A DNA stretch of 64,000 nucleotides from an uncultured Granulosicoccaceae bacterium (GCA_938035125.1 CALHNS010000035.1:1-64000), one strand, 5' to 3'. Shown: positions 28,243 to 38,300, numbered from the stretch's first letter. Translations and numbers: made by a program. The notes: generated by a model not told the origin, from the letters alone.

Positions 28243-29355
28243 ATGAAAATAACCCGCATCAGTGTTTTCCAGAAAAATTTACCCTTAAAAGATCCCTATT
28301 GGCTATCCGGTGGCCGTTTAAAGTTCGAAGTATTGGACGCAACCTTTATCAAAATTGAAACCGATAGTGAAATTGTAGGCTGGGGAGAAGGCACTCCGTG
28401 GGGGCATACCTATGTACCCGCTCACGGTCCTGGCATTCGAGCTGGAATAGAAACGATGGCCTCTTCCCTGTTGGGGCTTGATCCAAGAAAAATCGAACTG
28501 GTTGAGCGTGCAATGGATACCTGTTTACCCGGGCACCTATACGCAAAACAACCAGTTGATCTTGCCTGCTGGGATATTTTAGGCAAAGCAGCCGAGTTGC
28601 CCATTGCAGACCTTCTCGGAGGTATGCGCAACAGCGGAACACCTGCCGCATCGTCTGTATCCAGTGGTGAGCCAGAGTATATGATGGACATCATCAATCG
28701 CTATCGAAGCATGGGTTACGTGGCACACTCTGCCAAAGTAGGTGGCAGCGATACCGATAAAGATATTGAACGCATACGCCACCTTGAATCACAACGCCGT
28801 GATGGGGAAATCATTTTGTACGATGTGAATCGTGCATGGACACGACGTGAAGCTAGCATTGTGATGAACGCGGTTGCAGAATTTGGAGTTACCTTCGAAC
28901 AACCCAGTGAAACCCTGGATGATATCGCACAAATTCGCAGGGTAACAACCTCACCAATCAGTGTGGATGAATCGTTAGTGACCTTGCAAGATGCAACGCG
29001 CATTGCTCGTGATGGCATAGCCGATGTGTTTGGCATTAAGCTGAATCGCGTTGGTGGGTTAACCAAAGCCAGACGTATGCGTGATGTTGCTATGGCTCAC
29101 GGCATACAACTGTTTATCATGGCAACAGGCGGATCGGTTATGGCCGATACCGAAGCTGCTCATCTGGCGCAGTCCATACCCGAAGAATTCATACGCGCCT
29201 GTTGGTCTTGCCAAGACATGCTCACCATTGACATCGCTCCTGGCAGCGGCCCTCGTTGTGTTGATGGATTCATCACCATAGATGACACACCCGGATTAGC
29301 AGTAACACCAGATGAGTCTTTGCTTGGTGACCCTGTTGCTGTTTATCAATCATGA
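28243..29355 (+). CDS. Mandelate racemase/muconate lactonizing enzyme family, hydroxyproline-betaine epimerase-like
   Basis: 370 residues of the enolase superfamily. The metal ligands are readable as Asp194 (LYDVNRAW), Glu219 (FEQPSE) and Asp242 (SVDES). Candidate acid/base lysines are Lys165 (HSAKVGG) and Lys266 (GIKLNRVGG), one on each face, as in racemases and dehydratases. The N-terminal capping domain phrases GWGEGTPWGHTYVPAHGPG and GHLYAKQPVDLA resemble 4R-hydroxyproline betaine 2-epimerase (HpbD) and cis-3-hydroxyproline dehydratase, as I remember those sequences. The neighbouring Rieske and N-demethylase-like genes fit a betaine pathway. The exact reaction, epimerisation or dehydration, is not decidable here. 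Confidence 0.82.
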   Translation: MKITRISVFQKNLPLKDPYWLSGGRLKFEVLDATFIKIETDSEIVGWGEGTPWGHTYVPAHGPGIRAGIETMASSLLGLDPRKIELVERAMDTCLPGHLYAKQPVDLACWDILGKAAELPIADLLGGMRNSGTPAASSVSSGEPEYMMDIINRYRSMGYVAHSAKVGGSDTDKDIERIRHLESQRRDGEIILYDVNRAWTRREASIVMNAVAEFGVTFEQPSETLDDIAQIRRVTTSPISVDESLVTLQDATRIARDGIADVFGIKLNRVGGLTKARRMRDVAMAHGIQLFIMATGGSVMADTEAAHLAQSIPEEFIRACWSCQDMLTIDIAPGSGPRCVDGFITIDDTPGLAVTPDESLLGDPVAVYQS

Positions 29356-29365
29356 AGATATCCAA

Positions 29366-30631
29366 ATGAACAACGCTAATTGGGCCATGCGCGCACAGTC
29401 CGTTTTACCTGCCGGTGGGTTCGGTAACTTTGATCACAGTGTGTTTATCAAAAAAGGTAGCGGTTCGCGTGTTTGGGATGAACAAGACAACGAGTACATC
29501 GATTACTTAATTGGTTCAGGCCCCATGTTACTGGGCCATGGCAACGAAGAAGTGATTGACGTTGTACAAGAGCAAATCTCCAAAGGCATGACCTTCTTTG
29601 CCAACAACACAGCCGGAATCGAATTAGCAGAGCAAATAGTTGATGCCGTTGCGTGTGCAGAACAAGTGCGTTTTGTCACCTCGGGGGGAGAGGCGGATAT
29701 GTACGCCCTCAGGTTAGCGCGTGCTTATACCAATAGAAATAAAATCATGAAATTTGAAGGCGGCTATCATGGCATGAGCGCAGAAGCGCAGATGAGTTTA
29801 GCGCCCAGCATACAAGCAAATTTTCCCAACGCCGTGCCTGATAGCGCAGGCATTCCAGCCAGCGTACAAGATGATATGGTGATCGCACCATATAATGATA
29901 AAGAGACGGTAAAAGCCCTACTCGATGAATACGGTACAGAGATAGCCGCTATTATTGTTGAACCACTACAACGCATCATTCCTGCCCTACCGGGGTTTCT
30001 TTCATTTCTTCGAGAAGAGTGCACGCAACGCGGCATCGTTCTAATTTTCGATGAAATCGTTACAGGATTCCGCTTAGCCTATGGCGGTGCCCAAGAAGCT
30101 TACGGTGTTGTACCAGACCTTTGCACCTTAGGAAAAATTATTGGTGGTGGATTCCCATTAGCGGCTATTGCGGGTAAACAGTCCATCATGGCGCATTTTG
30201 ATGCATCGGTTGTTGGGCGTGATAAATTTTTAATGCAGCTTGGCACTTTATCGGGTAACCCAGTAGCGGCTAAAGCGGGCTTAAAAACAATGGAAATTCT
30301 GAAACGGCCCGGTAATTACGACACATTGAAAGCTCATGGTGTTCGTTTGCAAAAACTGTTTACTAAGCATTTAACCCATCACGGCCACCCCCATCAAGTT
30401 GTAGGTGAGCCAGAATTGTTTGATGTGTTATTTACTAGTAATCCGGTAATTGATTACCGCAGTGCGAATCAAGCCAATCAAGATAAAAGCAAGCGATTCA
30501 ATCACACACTTCGTACCCACGGTATATTGAAGTCACCGAGTAAAGTGTACCCTTGCCTAGCATTAACTGAGGCTGATTTTGAATGGACAGAGCAAGCCGT
30601 AGAAAAAGCCGCTGCTGAATTAAATAAATAA
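29366..30631 (+). CDS. Class III aminotransferase, glutamate-1-semialdehyde-aminomutase-like
   Basis: About 421 residues from the ATG at 29366, ten bases after the upstream stop. The frame extends further upstream into the preceding gene without support. PLP-fold landmarks are visible: an N-terminal SGPMLLGHG, the phosphate-binding TSGGEADMYALRLARAYT, KFEGGYHGMS, the acidic LIFDEIVTGFR and the Schiff-base Lys in LCTLGKIIGGGFP. The family transfers amino groups or moves them within the molecule. True GSAM works in haem synthesis, but this copy lies in a catabolic operon and is probably specialised for an amino or keto intermediate of the amine pathway. Confidence 0.85.
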   Translation: MNNANWAMRAQSVLPAGGFGNFDHSVFIKKGSGSRVWDEQDNEYIDYLIGSGPMLLGHGNEEVIDVVQEQISKGMTFFANNTAGIELAEQIVDAVACAEQVRFVTSGGEADMYALRLARAYTNRNKIMKFEGGYHGMSAEAQMSLAPSIQANFPNAVPDSAGIPASVQDDMVIAPYNDKETVKALLDEYGTEIAAIIVEPLQRIIPALPGFLSFLREECTQRGIVLIFDEIVTGFRLAYGGAQEAYGVVPDLCTLGKIIGGGFPLAAIAGKQSIMAHFDASVVGRDKFLMQLGTLSGNPVAAKAGLKTMEILKRPGNYDTLKAHGVRLQKLFTKHLTHHGHPHQVVGEPELFDVLFTSNPVIDYRSANQANQDKSKRFNHTLRTHGILKSPSKVYPCLALTEADFEWTEQAVEKAAAELNK

Positions 30632-30663
30632 ATTCACCGGTTGAGATGGACTCTCTTAGCATT

Positions 30664-31917
30664 CTAAAGACCATTGCAATTGGCGAAATACGTAACCGTT
30701 GCTGGCCAATCAGAGAACACCCCTATCACACCCACATCATTAGCTAGTGCGTCTAGCACCTTATAAACATCACCGTCATTGTTGATCACATCCGATACCG
30801 TTTGGTAATACCACCCGCCACCAGATTCTAATGACCCAGATCGCTCAAGCGTCCACGTGATGATCTGAAGACCTGCTTTTGTCGCCTCTTGTGCATACTG
30901 AGAAGGGACTATATCTTCTGAATTCGTTGAGGTTAACAGCACCCATAAAGGAGGTGCAATTGTGTTAACGCCCATAGCTTTTAAACGCTGCATCGAAGGT
31001 GTCCAGCTGCGTATCTTTTGTGGATTAAATCGAAATTGCGCGTATCGACCGTCTAAATATACTGCACGCTGCCCGTACTCTTGCGCATGGGTTAACCAGT
31101 ATTCAATATCGGTTAAATTAAACGATTGCATTCGTACATTGCGGCCTGGCACTTCCGCATCGATGTACTCATTCACCAATTGCTGCGCATAATCTTCTTG
31201 AGTGTAATCTCCCTCATAGGGCATGTTGACAGCGGCAGATTTTAATTCCGGTGACATCGCCACCCCTAAGCTTTTAAACAGCTCGATACTTTGCGCATGC
31301 GTTACCAATGTACCTTTCGTAACCAAAGCCTTTTCACCGGTATCCGCTTGCGGTGCTAAGTATGCTTCAATGGTATCCGCTGATTTATCAATAGAATCTC
31401 GTCGTCCTTCTAGCGTTAGAAATTCATCCACAGTGATATCGCTCGTGCAACATTGAGCGCTGGCTGGGGTGACTAACTCTCCTGTTTTTTTATGGTATTC
31501 AGCAGGGCTAAACGGAATCGAACATTTCTTTGCAAGCTCTGGGATTTCCAAAATATTCGTGGTGCTATGTAAATCACATTGCGAATGACGACAAACCAGC
31601 GCTCGATCTTTGGTAAACGTAACATCGCATTCAACGATGCCTGCCCCCATGTTAGCTGCCGCAACATAAGATTCCTTGGTGTGCTCTGGATACCGTAAGG
31701 GTGCGCCGCGATGGCCGATGGAAAACGCAGTTGATGTGGGCTCAAGATGCAAACAACCTTGCAATTGATTCTTAAGCGCACCTTCATCCATCAACTCAAT
31801 TAGCTGCACGGGCCTTTGGCCTAGTTCTACGTCGGCGGCGGTGCTTGTTGCCGGGAATAACCAAGTTAAAGCGATCAATCCATTAAAGAAACTGATTGTT
31901 GTGCATCGAACATTCAC
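30664..31917 (-). CDS. Secreted glycerophosphodiester phosphodiesterase
   Basis: 417 residues with a signal peptide (cleavage near TSTAA-D). The GDPD TIM-barrel signature is complete: HRGAPLRYPEHT with His69-Arg70, Glu78, then ECDVTFTKD with Glu96 and Asp98, and CRHSQCD with His111. The family hydrolyses glycerophosphodiesters, products of phospholipid breakdown, to glycerol-3-phosphate and an alcohol in the periplasm. A GTG start is chosen because AGGAG lies 7 bases upstream. The gene is monocistronic, converges on the aminotransferase, and has no transporter for the product next to it. Confidence 0.88.
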   Translation of the reverse strand: MNVRCTTISFFNGLIALTWLFPATSTAADVELGQRPVQLIELMDEGALKNQLQGCLHLEPTSTAFSIGHRGAPLRYPEHTKESYVAAANMGAGIVECDVTFTKDRALVCRHSQCDLHSTTNILEIPELAKKCSIPFSPAEYHKKTGELVTPASAQCCTSDITVDEFLTLEGRRDSIDKSADTIEAYLAPQADTGEKALVTKGTLVTHAQSIELFKSLGVAMSPELKSAAVNMPYEGDYTQEDYAQQLVNEYIDAEVPGRNVRMQSFNLTDIEYWLTHAQEYGQRAVYLDGRYAQFRFNPQKIRSWTPSMQRLKAMGVNTIAPPLWVLLTSTNSEDIVPSQYAQEATKAGLQIITWTLERSGSLESGGGWYYQTVSDVINNDGDVYKVLDALANDVGVIGVFSDWPATVTYFANCNGL

Positions 31918-31972
31918 GGATCATCTCCTAGAAAATGCCAGGTATGATGCAAGAGGTTTGCGATTACTACGC

Positions 31973-32686
31973 TTAGTATTTAACCGATAAATCCTGCAAC
32001 CAAAGCGGCATTACATCCAACAACCAAACTTCAATGTATCGCTGCCAATGGAAGAACAAGGTGATACCGACCAGCAGTAGCACCACCCCCATAATGGGTT
32101 TAGCCCAAGGCATGGCTTTACTTAAATTCGCATGGCGCGAGGTTAATACCTCTCTTGAGCCATAGGCTAAGGCCAATAAAATCGTTGCAACACCGAACCC
32201 AAAAAACAGCATGGTGGCTGCGGCTTGCAATAACCCTTCACCACTGGCAGCCAATCCAATGGCACCACCCAGCGTTGGGCCAATGCACGGTGACCAAACT
32301 GCACCTAACAAAACACCAATAGCCGCTTGGCCCGCAAGCCCACTGTCTTGCAATTTATCCAATCGACCGCTGGCGCTGTTCGCTAAGGGCGTTGCGGCAT
32401 TGCTTAACACCATGCCAGCTTTCGGGATAAGTAAAGCCAATCCAAACAAAATCATCATGATGGAGGCGATGCGGTTTAAGACAAATTCATCAAGGCCAAT
32501 TAAGTGACCGAACGCTGTAACAAATACGCCGAACACCGTAAACGATACAACCAAGCCTGCAGCCAATGCTACAGGACCCAACCTAGAGCTCTGCAACGCA
32601 GAAGCGATGATAATGGGCAACAGTGGCAACACACAGGGATTTATCAGTGTGAGTAAACCTGCCAGATAGGCCCAAAATAAAAACAT
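31973..32686 (-). CDS. CcdA/DsbD-type transmembrane thiol-electron carrier
   Basis: 237 residues with six predicted membrane helices. Two conserved cysteines sit in proline-flanked motifs: Cys18 in NPCVLPLLP and Cys134 in SPCIGP, the redox pair of the CcdA/DsbD membrane domain. It carries reducing power from cytoplasmic thioredoxin across the membrane to periplasmic thiol proteins. The upstream gene, 16 bases away, encodes an exported thioredoxin, which is very likely its partner. Together they would act like a split DsbD for cytochrome maturation, disulfide repair or peroxide reduction. Confidence 0.87.
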   Translation of the reverse strand: MFLFWAYLAGLLTLINPCVLPLLPIIIASALQSSRLGPVALAAGLVVSFTVFGVFVTAFGHLIGLDEFVLNRIASIMMILFGLALLIPKAGMVLSNAATPLANSASGRLDKLQDSGLAGQAAIGVLLGAVWSPCIGPTLGGAIGLAASGEGLLQAAATMLFFGFGVATILLALAYGSREVLTSRHANLSKAMPWAKPIMGVVLLLVGITLFFHWQRYIEVWLLDVMPLWLQDLSVKY

Positions 32687-32702
32687 CGATTAACGCTCGA
32701 AA

Positions 32703-33107
32703 TTAGGTTAAGGCTTTGAACAACGCTTCGATGGCTTCAGTGGAGGTTTGTGCAACCACTCGCCCAACCTCTTTACCTTCATTAAACATGACTAACGTGG
32801 AGCGACGCGGAATGCGCAATTGTTTGACAAAGTCAGCCCGGCCATACTGATCCCAATCTACGTTGATGACTTTAACGTTGGCGTAAGCTTCATTGGCTTT
32901 CATTAATTCACTGACAGCTCTCTCTTGACGTCGGCAGGTGCCACACCAATCGGCGTGAAAACCGACCAACAGCGGCTCACCACTGTCAATGGCGGCCTGA
33001 TAGGCCTCGGCAGAATATTCAATCGGATTATAGTTTGCGAATACTCGTTGGCCTGCGCTAAGTGCTGCAATCCCAAGCCCAGCTTTTAAAAGATCTCGTC
33101 TATTCAT
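32703..33107 (-). CDS. Tat-exported thioredoxin family protein
   Basis: About 134 residues. The ATG at 33107 starts a twin-arginine signal (MNRRDLLKAG) and a hydrophobic stretch ending near RVFA. A TTG two codons earlier is the alternative and lies closer to the AAGGA site. The thioredoxin core has the active site ADWCGTC. The position just before the conserved Thr of the active-site loop, normally a cis-proline, reads RRST, so Ser replaces Pro. This is a property of a subgroup of exported thioredoxins and may change substrate choice or redox potential. The CcdA-type membrane carrier follows in the same operon. Confidence 0.83.
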   Translation of the reverse strand: MNRRDLLKAGLGIAALSAGQRVFANYNPIEYSAEAYQAAIDSGEPLLVGFHADWCGTCRRQERAVSELMKANEAYANVKVINVDWDQYGRADFVKQLRIPRRSTLVMFNEGKEVGRVVAQTSTEAIEALFKALT

Positions 33108-33427
33108 GCTCAAAATGGTCCTTTAAGAATTGTAGGATGCTTAATTTTACGTTTTCGATAGTCCAATTAACGTGACATAGTCACAAGCAAAGAAACGGAC
33201 GTTATTTTGCGACTACTCGATAGGCGCTGCTTTGACCACCCCGCCCTAGTTCAGTTCCCTCTGATTACCCAGCCCAAAAAACTGTAAATGTCATTAGATG
33301 TTACTGAAATATTTTTGTGACAGTGACCGAGAATCGGCCTAAAATCGGGTGAACTTTTTCCGGTCAGATTCGTACCATTTTATACCCGTCTGTTTCAACA
33401 TAACAACTCAACAAAAGGAATCTTAGT
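33108..33427. other. Intergenic region between divergent thioredoxin and yceI-type genes
   Basis: About 320 bases. It holds a good sigma-70-type promoter for the rightward gene and an AAGGA ribosome site (33415-33419) 8 bases before the ATG at 33428. The part left of 33300 contains no recognised gene, RNA or repeat; the leftward promoter was not located. Confidence 0.5.
33317..33345 (+). promoter_or_regulatory. Sigma-70-type promoter of the YceI gene
   Basis: GTGACA at 33317-33322 and TAAAAT at 33340-33345 are each one base from consensus and are separated by 17 bases. The start codon is about 83 bases downstream. The spacer contains a small palindrome, CCGA-GAA-TCGG at 33327-33337, which could be an operator. 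Confidence 0.55.
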
Positions 33428-34027
33428 ATGCGTTTCGCTCGCCAACTCTCTTTCGCAGCAGCCTTACTTGGGGCAAGCTTCACTGCACAAGCCGTCGATC
33501 TCACACAAGTTCCATCAGGTGCTTACGCGGTTGACCCAACTCATGCCTACGTAAATTTTCAGTACACACACCTTGGCTTATCTCGCCCCATGCTTGGTTT
33601 TGATGACTTCACCGTCGATCTTAATCTGGACAATGCCGATGTCACTAAATCTAGCATCGCAGTAACGATCGATCCAAAAAGCATTCAAGCCGGTTCGGAT
33701 ATCTGGAAATCACACCTCACCGGTGGTGACTGGTTCGATGTGGGATCACATCCTGAAATCACCTTCGCATCCACATCAATTGAAAAAATGAGTGAAGACA
33801 CATTGAAAGTCATGGGTGACTTAACCGTTAAAGGCACCACAGCACCAGTGGAACTAGAAGTGACTTTGCATGCAGCCATGCCACACCCTTTTCAAGGATT
33901 TCCTGTCATTGGATTCTCTGCTAAGGGTCAATTACTTCGTTCAGCGTTCGGTTTAGGCAAATCATCACCCGCTGTCAGTGATGAAGTGGATTTACTCATT
34001 TCGGTAGAAGTTGCGCAAAAAGGCTAA
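33428..34027 (+). CDS. Periplasmic YceI family protein
   Basis: 199 residues with a signal peptide (cleavage after FTAQA). The mature part is the YceI lipocalin-like barrel: YAVDPTHAYVNFQYTHLG at the start, SHLTGGDWFDVGSHPEITF in the middle and VIGFSAKG near the end. YceI proteins bind polyisoprenoid or similar amphiphilic lipids in the periplasm and are often found beside cytochrome b561. That is the case here: the next gene is a b561-YceI fusion. Its own promoter and a strong terminator frame it as a single-gene transcript. Confidence 0.9.
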   Translation: MRFARQLSFAAALLGASFTAQAVDLTQVPSGAYAVDPTHAYVNFQYTHLGLSRPMLGFDDFTVDLNLDNADVTKSSIAVTIDPKSIQAGSDIWKSHLTGGDWFDVGSHPEITFASTSIEKMSEDTLKVMGDLTVKGTTAPVELEVTLHAAMPHPFQGFPVIGFSAKGQLLRSAFGLGKSSPAVSDEVDLLISVEVAQKG

Positions 34028-34103
34028 GTTCTGTTGCGTTCACTGAATGCACAAACTTACCAACACGCATGAAAAAGTTTGTGTAGTTTTACATGCGAAA
34101 AAG

Positions 34104-34145
34104 CCTCGGGCGATGCCATCGTGCATTCCGCCCGAGGTTTCGTTT
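34104..34145 (+). terminator. Rho-independent terminator after the YceI gene
   Basis: A perfect 9-base G+C-rich stem (CCTCGGGCG / CGCCCGAGG) with a 16-base loop that can pair further (ATGC/GCAT) is followed by TTTCGTTT. A-residues before the left arm may make it work on the other strand too. It also shows that the coding frame running through it is not translated. Confidence 0.82.
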
Positions 34146-34182
34146 AGGATACCCACTTTCAAGTTCTAAAGTTATCAGCCTT

Positions 34183-35337
34183 ATGACGTACACACACGTC
34201 GCCGTATTTATCCACTGGGTCACCGCTATCTTGATCATCGGCCTACTCGCCGTGGGTAAGTTCATGACGGGGCTAGACGATGCCGACCCGCTTCGCTTCT
34301 CGCTTACTCAAACCCACAAAACCATTGGCATCCTGGTTTTACTGTTATCCGGTTTACGTATTCTGTGGCGACTTACCCACAAGGCCCCGCCTCATCCTGC
34401 ACAAGCGCCGGCTTGGGAAAAATTCGCAGCCTCGCTGTCGCACTTTGCGTTTTATGTATTGATTTTGCTACTACCACTAAGTGGCTGGGCGATGGTATCG
34501 ATATCGGTTCTTGACATCGATACCTTGTTGTTCAACACCATTGAGTGGCCTCACCTACCTATCGCCGAATGGCTTAACCTTGCAAGCACCGAAGCTAAGG
34601 CAAGCTGGGAACATCATTTTCACAGCGCACACCACATTGCTGGCAATGTCCTTGCCGTATTAGTGCTGGTTCATGTTGGTGCCGCCCTTAAGCATCACTT
34701 TATCGATAAAGACGATGTGCTTCGCCGAATGAAACCGCGCATCACCGAGCCCGGTTTTTTAGGTGTGCTAGCCTTCGCAGCGGTTTGCATTGGCGCAGGC
34801 TATTTTGCGGTAACGCAAATCAGTAAATCCAGCGCCAGCACTTTGGTGGCTAGCGACAGCTCGGTTACCTTGCAAGCCGATGTGACTGGCTCCGAAACGG
34901 CCATCGTTTTTTCCAACAGTTCGATAAGCGCTCAGATTGACGCTAACAATCCAGCCAACAGCTCGTTAATGGTCACTGTCGATACGGCCACCGCAACCAG
35001 CACCAATTTGCAGGTGCAAGGCTCATTGCCTAATTCAGATTGGTTCGATGTAGACAATTTTCCGCAGGCTACTTTCCAGTCAACGAGCTTTACATCTGGT
35101 CAAGAACCGAACAGTTTAGAAGTCACCGGCGATTTAACGATCAAAGAGACCACCCGTTCGGTTGATTTCACCTTAATTATGACCACCGATGAGCAAACCG
35201 GTGAATCTAGCGCCAGAATCGATTTGCCCATCAACCGATTCGATTATCAGATAGGGCTTAAATCTCAACCTAACGAGGACTCCGTCGGGGCAATAGTGAC
35301 TATTCAGGTCAGATTCCAGCTAGGCAACAACGGGTAG
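34183..35337 (+). CDS. Cytochrome b561-YceI fusion protein
   Basis: About 384 residues. The ATG at 34183 directly precedes the family start MTYTHVAVFIHWVTAILI; a longer frame from 34093 would cross the terminator. The N-terminal half is a di-haem cytochrome b561 with four helices and haem-ligand histidines in AVFIHW, LTQTHKT and HFHSAHHIAGNVLAVLVLVH. A further helix (GFLGVLAFAAVCIGAGYFAV) leads to a periplasmic YceI-like domain (SDWFDVDNFPQATFQ, then EVTGDLTIKETTRSVDF). B561 moves electrons between quinol and periplasmic acceptors. The fused lipid-binding domain suggests a quinone or isoprenoid substrate delivered to the haem. Confidence 0.87.
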   Translation: MTYTHVAVFIHWVTAILIIGLLAVGKFMTGLDDADPLRFSLTQTHKTIGILVLLLSGLRILWRLTHKAPPHPAQAPAWEKFAASLSHFAFYVLILLLPLSGWAMVSISVLDIDTLLFNTIEWPHLPIAEWLNLASTEAKASWEHHFHSAHHIAGNVLAVLVLVHVGAALKHHFIDKDDVLRRMKPRITEPGFLGVLAFAAVCIGAGYFAVTQISKSSASTLVASDSSVTLQADVTGSETAIVFSNSSISAQIDANNPANSSLMVTVDTATATSTNLQVQGSLPNSDWFDVDNFPQATFQSTSFTSGQEPNSLEVTGDLTIKETTRSVDFTLIMTTDEQTGESSARIDLPINRFDYQIGLKSQPNEDSVGAIVTIQVRFQLGNNG

Positions 35338-35390
35338 AGTTTCAGTTGCTAAAATAAAGGATTGACCCGCACTATATAAGGAGCACCTCG

Positions 35391-38300
35391 GTGCCGATCA
35401 CCAAGATTCTGGTTGCAAATCGATCTGAAATCGCCATTCGCATTTTTCGCGCTGCAAATGAACTGGGGCTAAAAACCGTCGCGGTTTGGGCTGCAGAAGA
35501 TAAGCTGGCTTTGCACCGGTTTAAAGCAGACGAGGCGTATCAAATCGGCACAGGACTGCACCTTGAAGAAAATTTAGGGCCTATAGAATCCTATCTCTCT
35601 ATTGATGAGATTCTGCGTGTGGCAAAACAATCAGGCGCAGACGCCATTCACCCAGGCTACGGCCTACTCTCTGAAAGCCCAGAATTCGTTGATGCTTGCG
35701 ATGAAGCGGGCGTCACCTTCATTGGCCCCAGGGCTGATACGATGCGCTCCTTAGGCAATAAAGTGGCTGCAAGAAACTTAGCCATGAGTGCCGATGTGCC
35801 TGTGGTACCCGCAACAGAGCCCTTACCTGAAGACATGCCTACCATTAAAAAAATGGCGGCAGAAGTGGGCTACCCCATCATGCTTAAAGCCTCGTGGGGC
35901 GGCGGTGGTCGCGGCATGCGTGTGATCCGCAGCGAAAGCGATTTGGACACCGAAGTGGAAGAAGCACGCCGCGAAGCGCGAGCAGCGTTTGGTAAGGACG
36001 AAATCTACCTAGAAAAATTAGTAGAACGGGCGCGTCACGTTGAAGCTCAAATTTTGGGTGACACCCATGGCAACGTGGTGCATTTGTTTGAACGTGATTG
36101 CACCGTACAAAGGCGCAATCAAAAGATAGTTGAGCGTGCGCCTGCGCCCTATTTATCAGATGCTAAACGAGCCGAGATTGCCGAATACGCTTTACGCATT
36201 GGTAAAACCACCAGCTATGTCGGCGCGGGAACCGTTGAATTTTTAATGAACATGGAAACCGAGGATTTCTACTTCATTGAAGTGAACCCTCGCGTGCAAG
36301 TGGAACACACGGTCACAGAAGAAGTCACCGGCATCGATATTATTAAAGCGCAAATTCATTTAGTGGAAGGCCACCCGATTGGCTCTAAAGAATCTGGAGT
36401 TCCTGCGCAAGAGAACATCAAATTAAACGGCCACGCTATGCAGTGCCGAATAACCACTGAAGATCCTGAGCAAAATTTTGTGCCCGATTACGGCCGCATC
36501 ACAGCCTACCGAGGCGCTGCAGGCTTCGGCATTCGTCTTGACGGCGGTACCGCGTATTCAGGAGCAATAATCAATCGCTTTTATGATCCCTTACTTGAAA
36601 AAGTAACCGCTTGGGCACCTACACCCGATGAAACCATTAAACGCATGGATCGTGCGCTACGTGAATTTCGAATTCGTGGTGTGGCGACCAATTTAACGTT
36701 TTTAGAAAACGTGATTGGGCACCCTAAATTTCTTGATAACAGTTACACCACCAAATTCATCGATTCAACACCCGAATTATTCGATCAAGTTAAGCGACAA
36801 GATCGAGCCACCAAACTCTTAACCTATATTGCTGATGTATCGGTTAATGGCCACCCTGATGTACGCGACAGAGCCAAACCCAGAGCAGGCAGTGGCAGGC
36901 CGCGTGCGCCCTATTTCGGCACGCCGATAGTTGATGGCACCAAACAAATTTTGGACAACCAAGGCCCAAAAGCGTTGTCTCAATGGTTACGTGATCAAAA
37001 ACAAATTCTGTTTACTGACACCACCATGCGCGATGCGCCGCAATCACTTCTGGCAACCCGTATGCGAACCTATGACATCGCCCACGTTGCCGAAAGTTAT
37101 TCGCGATCTTTACCTAATCTTCTGTCCTTAGAATGTTGGGGCGGCGCCACCTTTGATGTCAGTATGCGATTCTTAACCGAAGACCCATGGGAACGACTCG
37201 CGATGATTCGCGAACGCACCCCGAACCTATTGCTTCAGTGTTTAATTCGCGGAGCAAATGGGGTGGGCTATACCAATTACCCTGACAACGTCGTTAAGTA
37301 CTTCGTTAAAGAGGCCGCTGCAGGCGGTATGGATTTATTCCGAATCTTTGATTGCTTTAACTGGGTAGATAACATGCGCGTGTCGATGGATGCCGTGTTA
37401 GCAGAAGACAAACTGTGCGAAGCCGCCATCTGTTACACCGGCGACATGATGGATCCAAAACAAAAGCAGTACACCATCGATTACTACCTGAAGTTAGCTG
37501 AACAACTCACCGCAGCTGGTGCGCACATCATCGCCATAAAAGACATGGCTGGTTTAATGAAACCGAACGCTGCCCGTCAGTTGTTCCCCGCACTTCGTGA
37601 AGCCACCGACCTGCCTATTCATTACCACACGCACGACACCTCTGGCATCAGTGCTGCCACCGTCTTAGCCGCAATCGATTCAGGTGTTGATGCAGTTGAT
37701 GCAGCAATGGATGCATTCTCAGGCACCACCTCACAACCCGCGCTAGGTTCTTTGATTGCCGCGTTACAAGGCCATGAGCGCGATCCGAATTTAGACTTAG
37801 ACGCGGTACAACGCATTTCACTGTATTGGGAAGCGGTACGTGAGCAATATGCCGCCTTTGAAAGTGACTTAAAAAGCCCTGCTTCTGAAGTGTACTTACA
37901 TGAAATGCCCGGTGGTCAATTTACGAACTTAAAAGAACAAGCACGTTCGTTAGGATTAGCCCCGCGCTGGCACGAAGTGGCAAAAGCCTATCGTGAAGTG
38001 AATGATTTATTTGGAGACATTGTAAAAGTAACCCCGTCATCCAAAGTGGTGGGTGATATGGCGCTGATGATGGTAAGTCAAGACTTAACCATTGACGATG
38101 TGGCCGATCCTGACAAAGACATCGCTTTCCCCGATTCGGTGGTGTCGCTAATGAAAAACGAACTCAGCCAGGTGCCTAATGGTTGGCCAGAAGAATTACA
38201 GGCCAAAGTGCTAAAAGATGAAAAAGCATTTGAAGGTCGTGCCAGCGCTGAGATGCCACCAGCGGATCTAGAAGCAACGCGCAAAGAAGTAGCTGAGGAG

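Noticed and set aside
34093-34182. N-terminal extension of the cytochrome b561 fusion
   Set aside because: It would run through a strong terminator hairpin and adds an Arg-rich segment unlike the family start.
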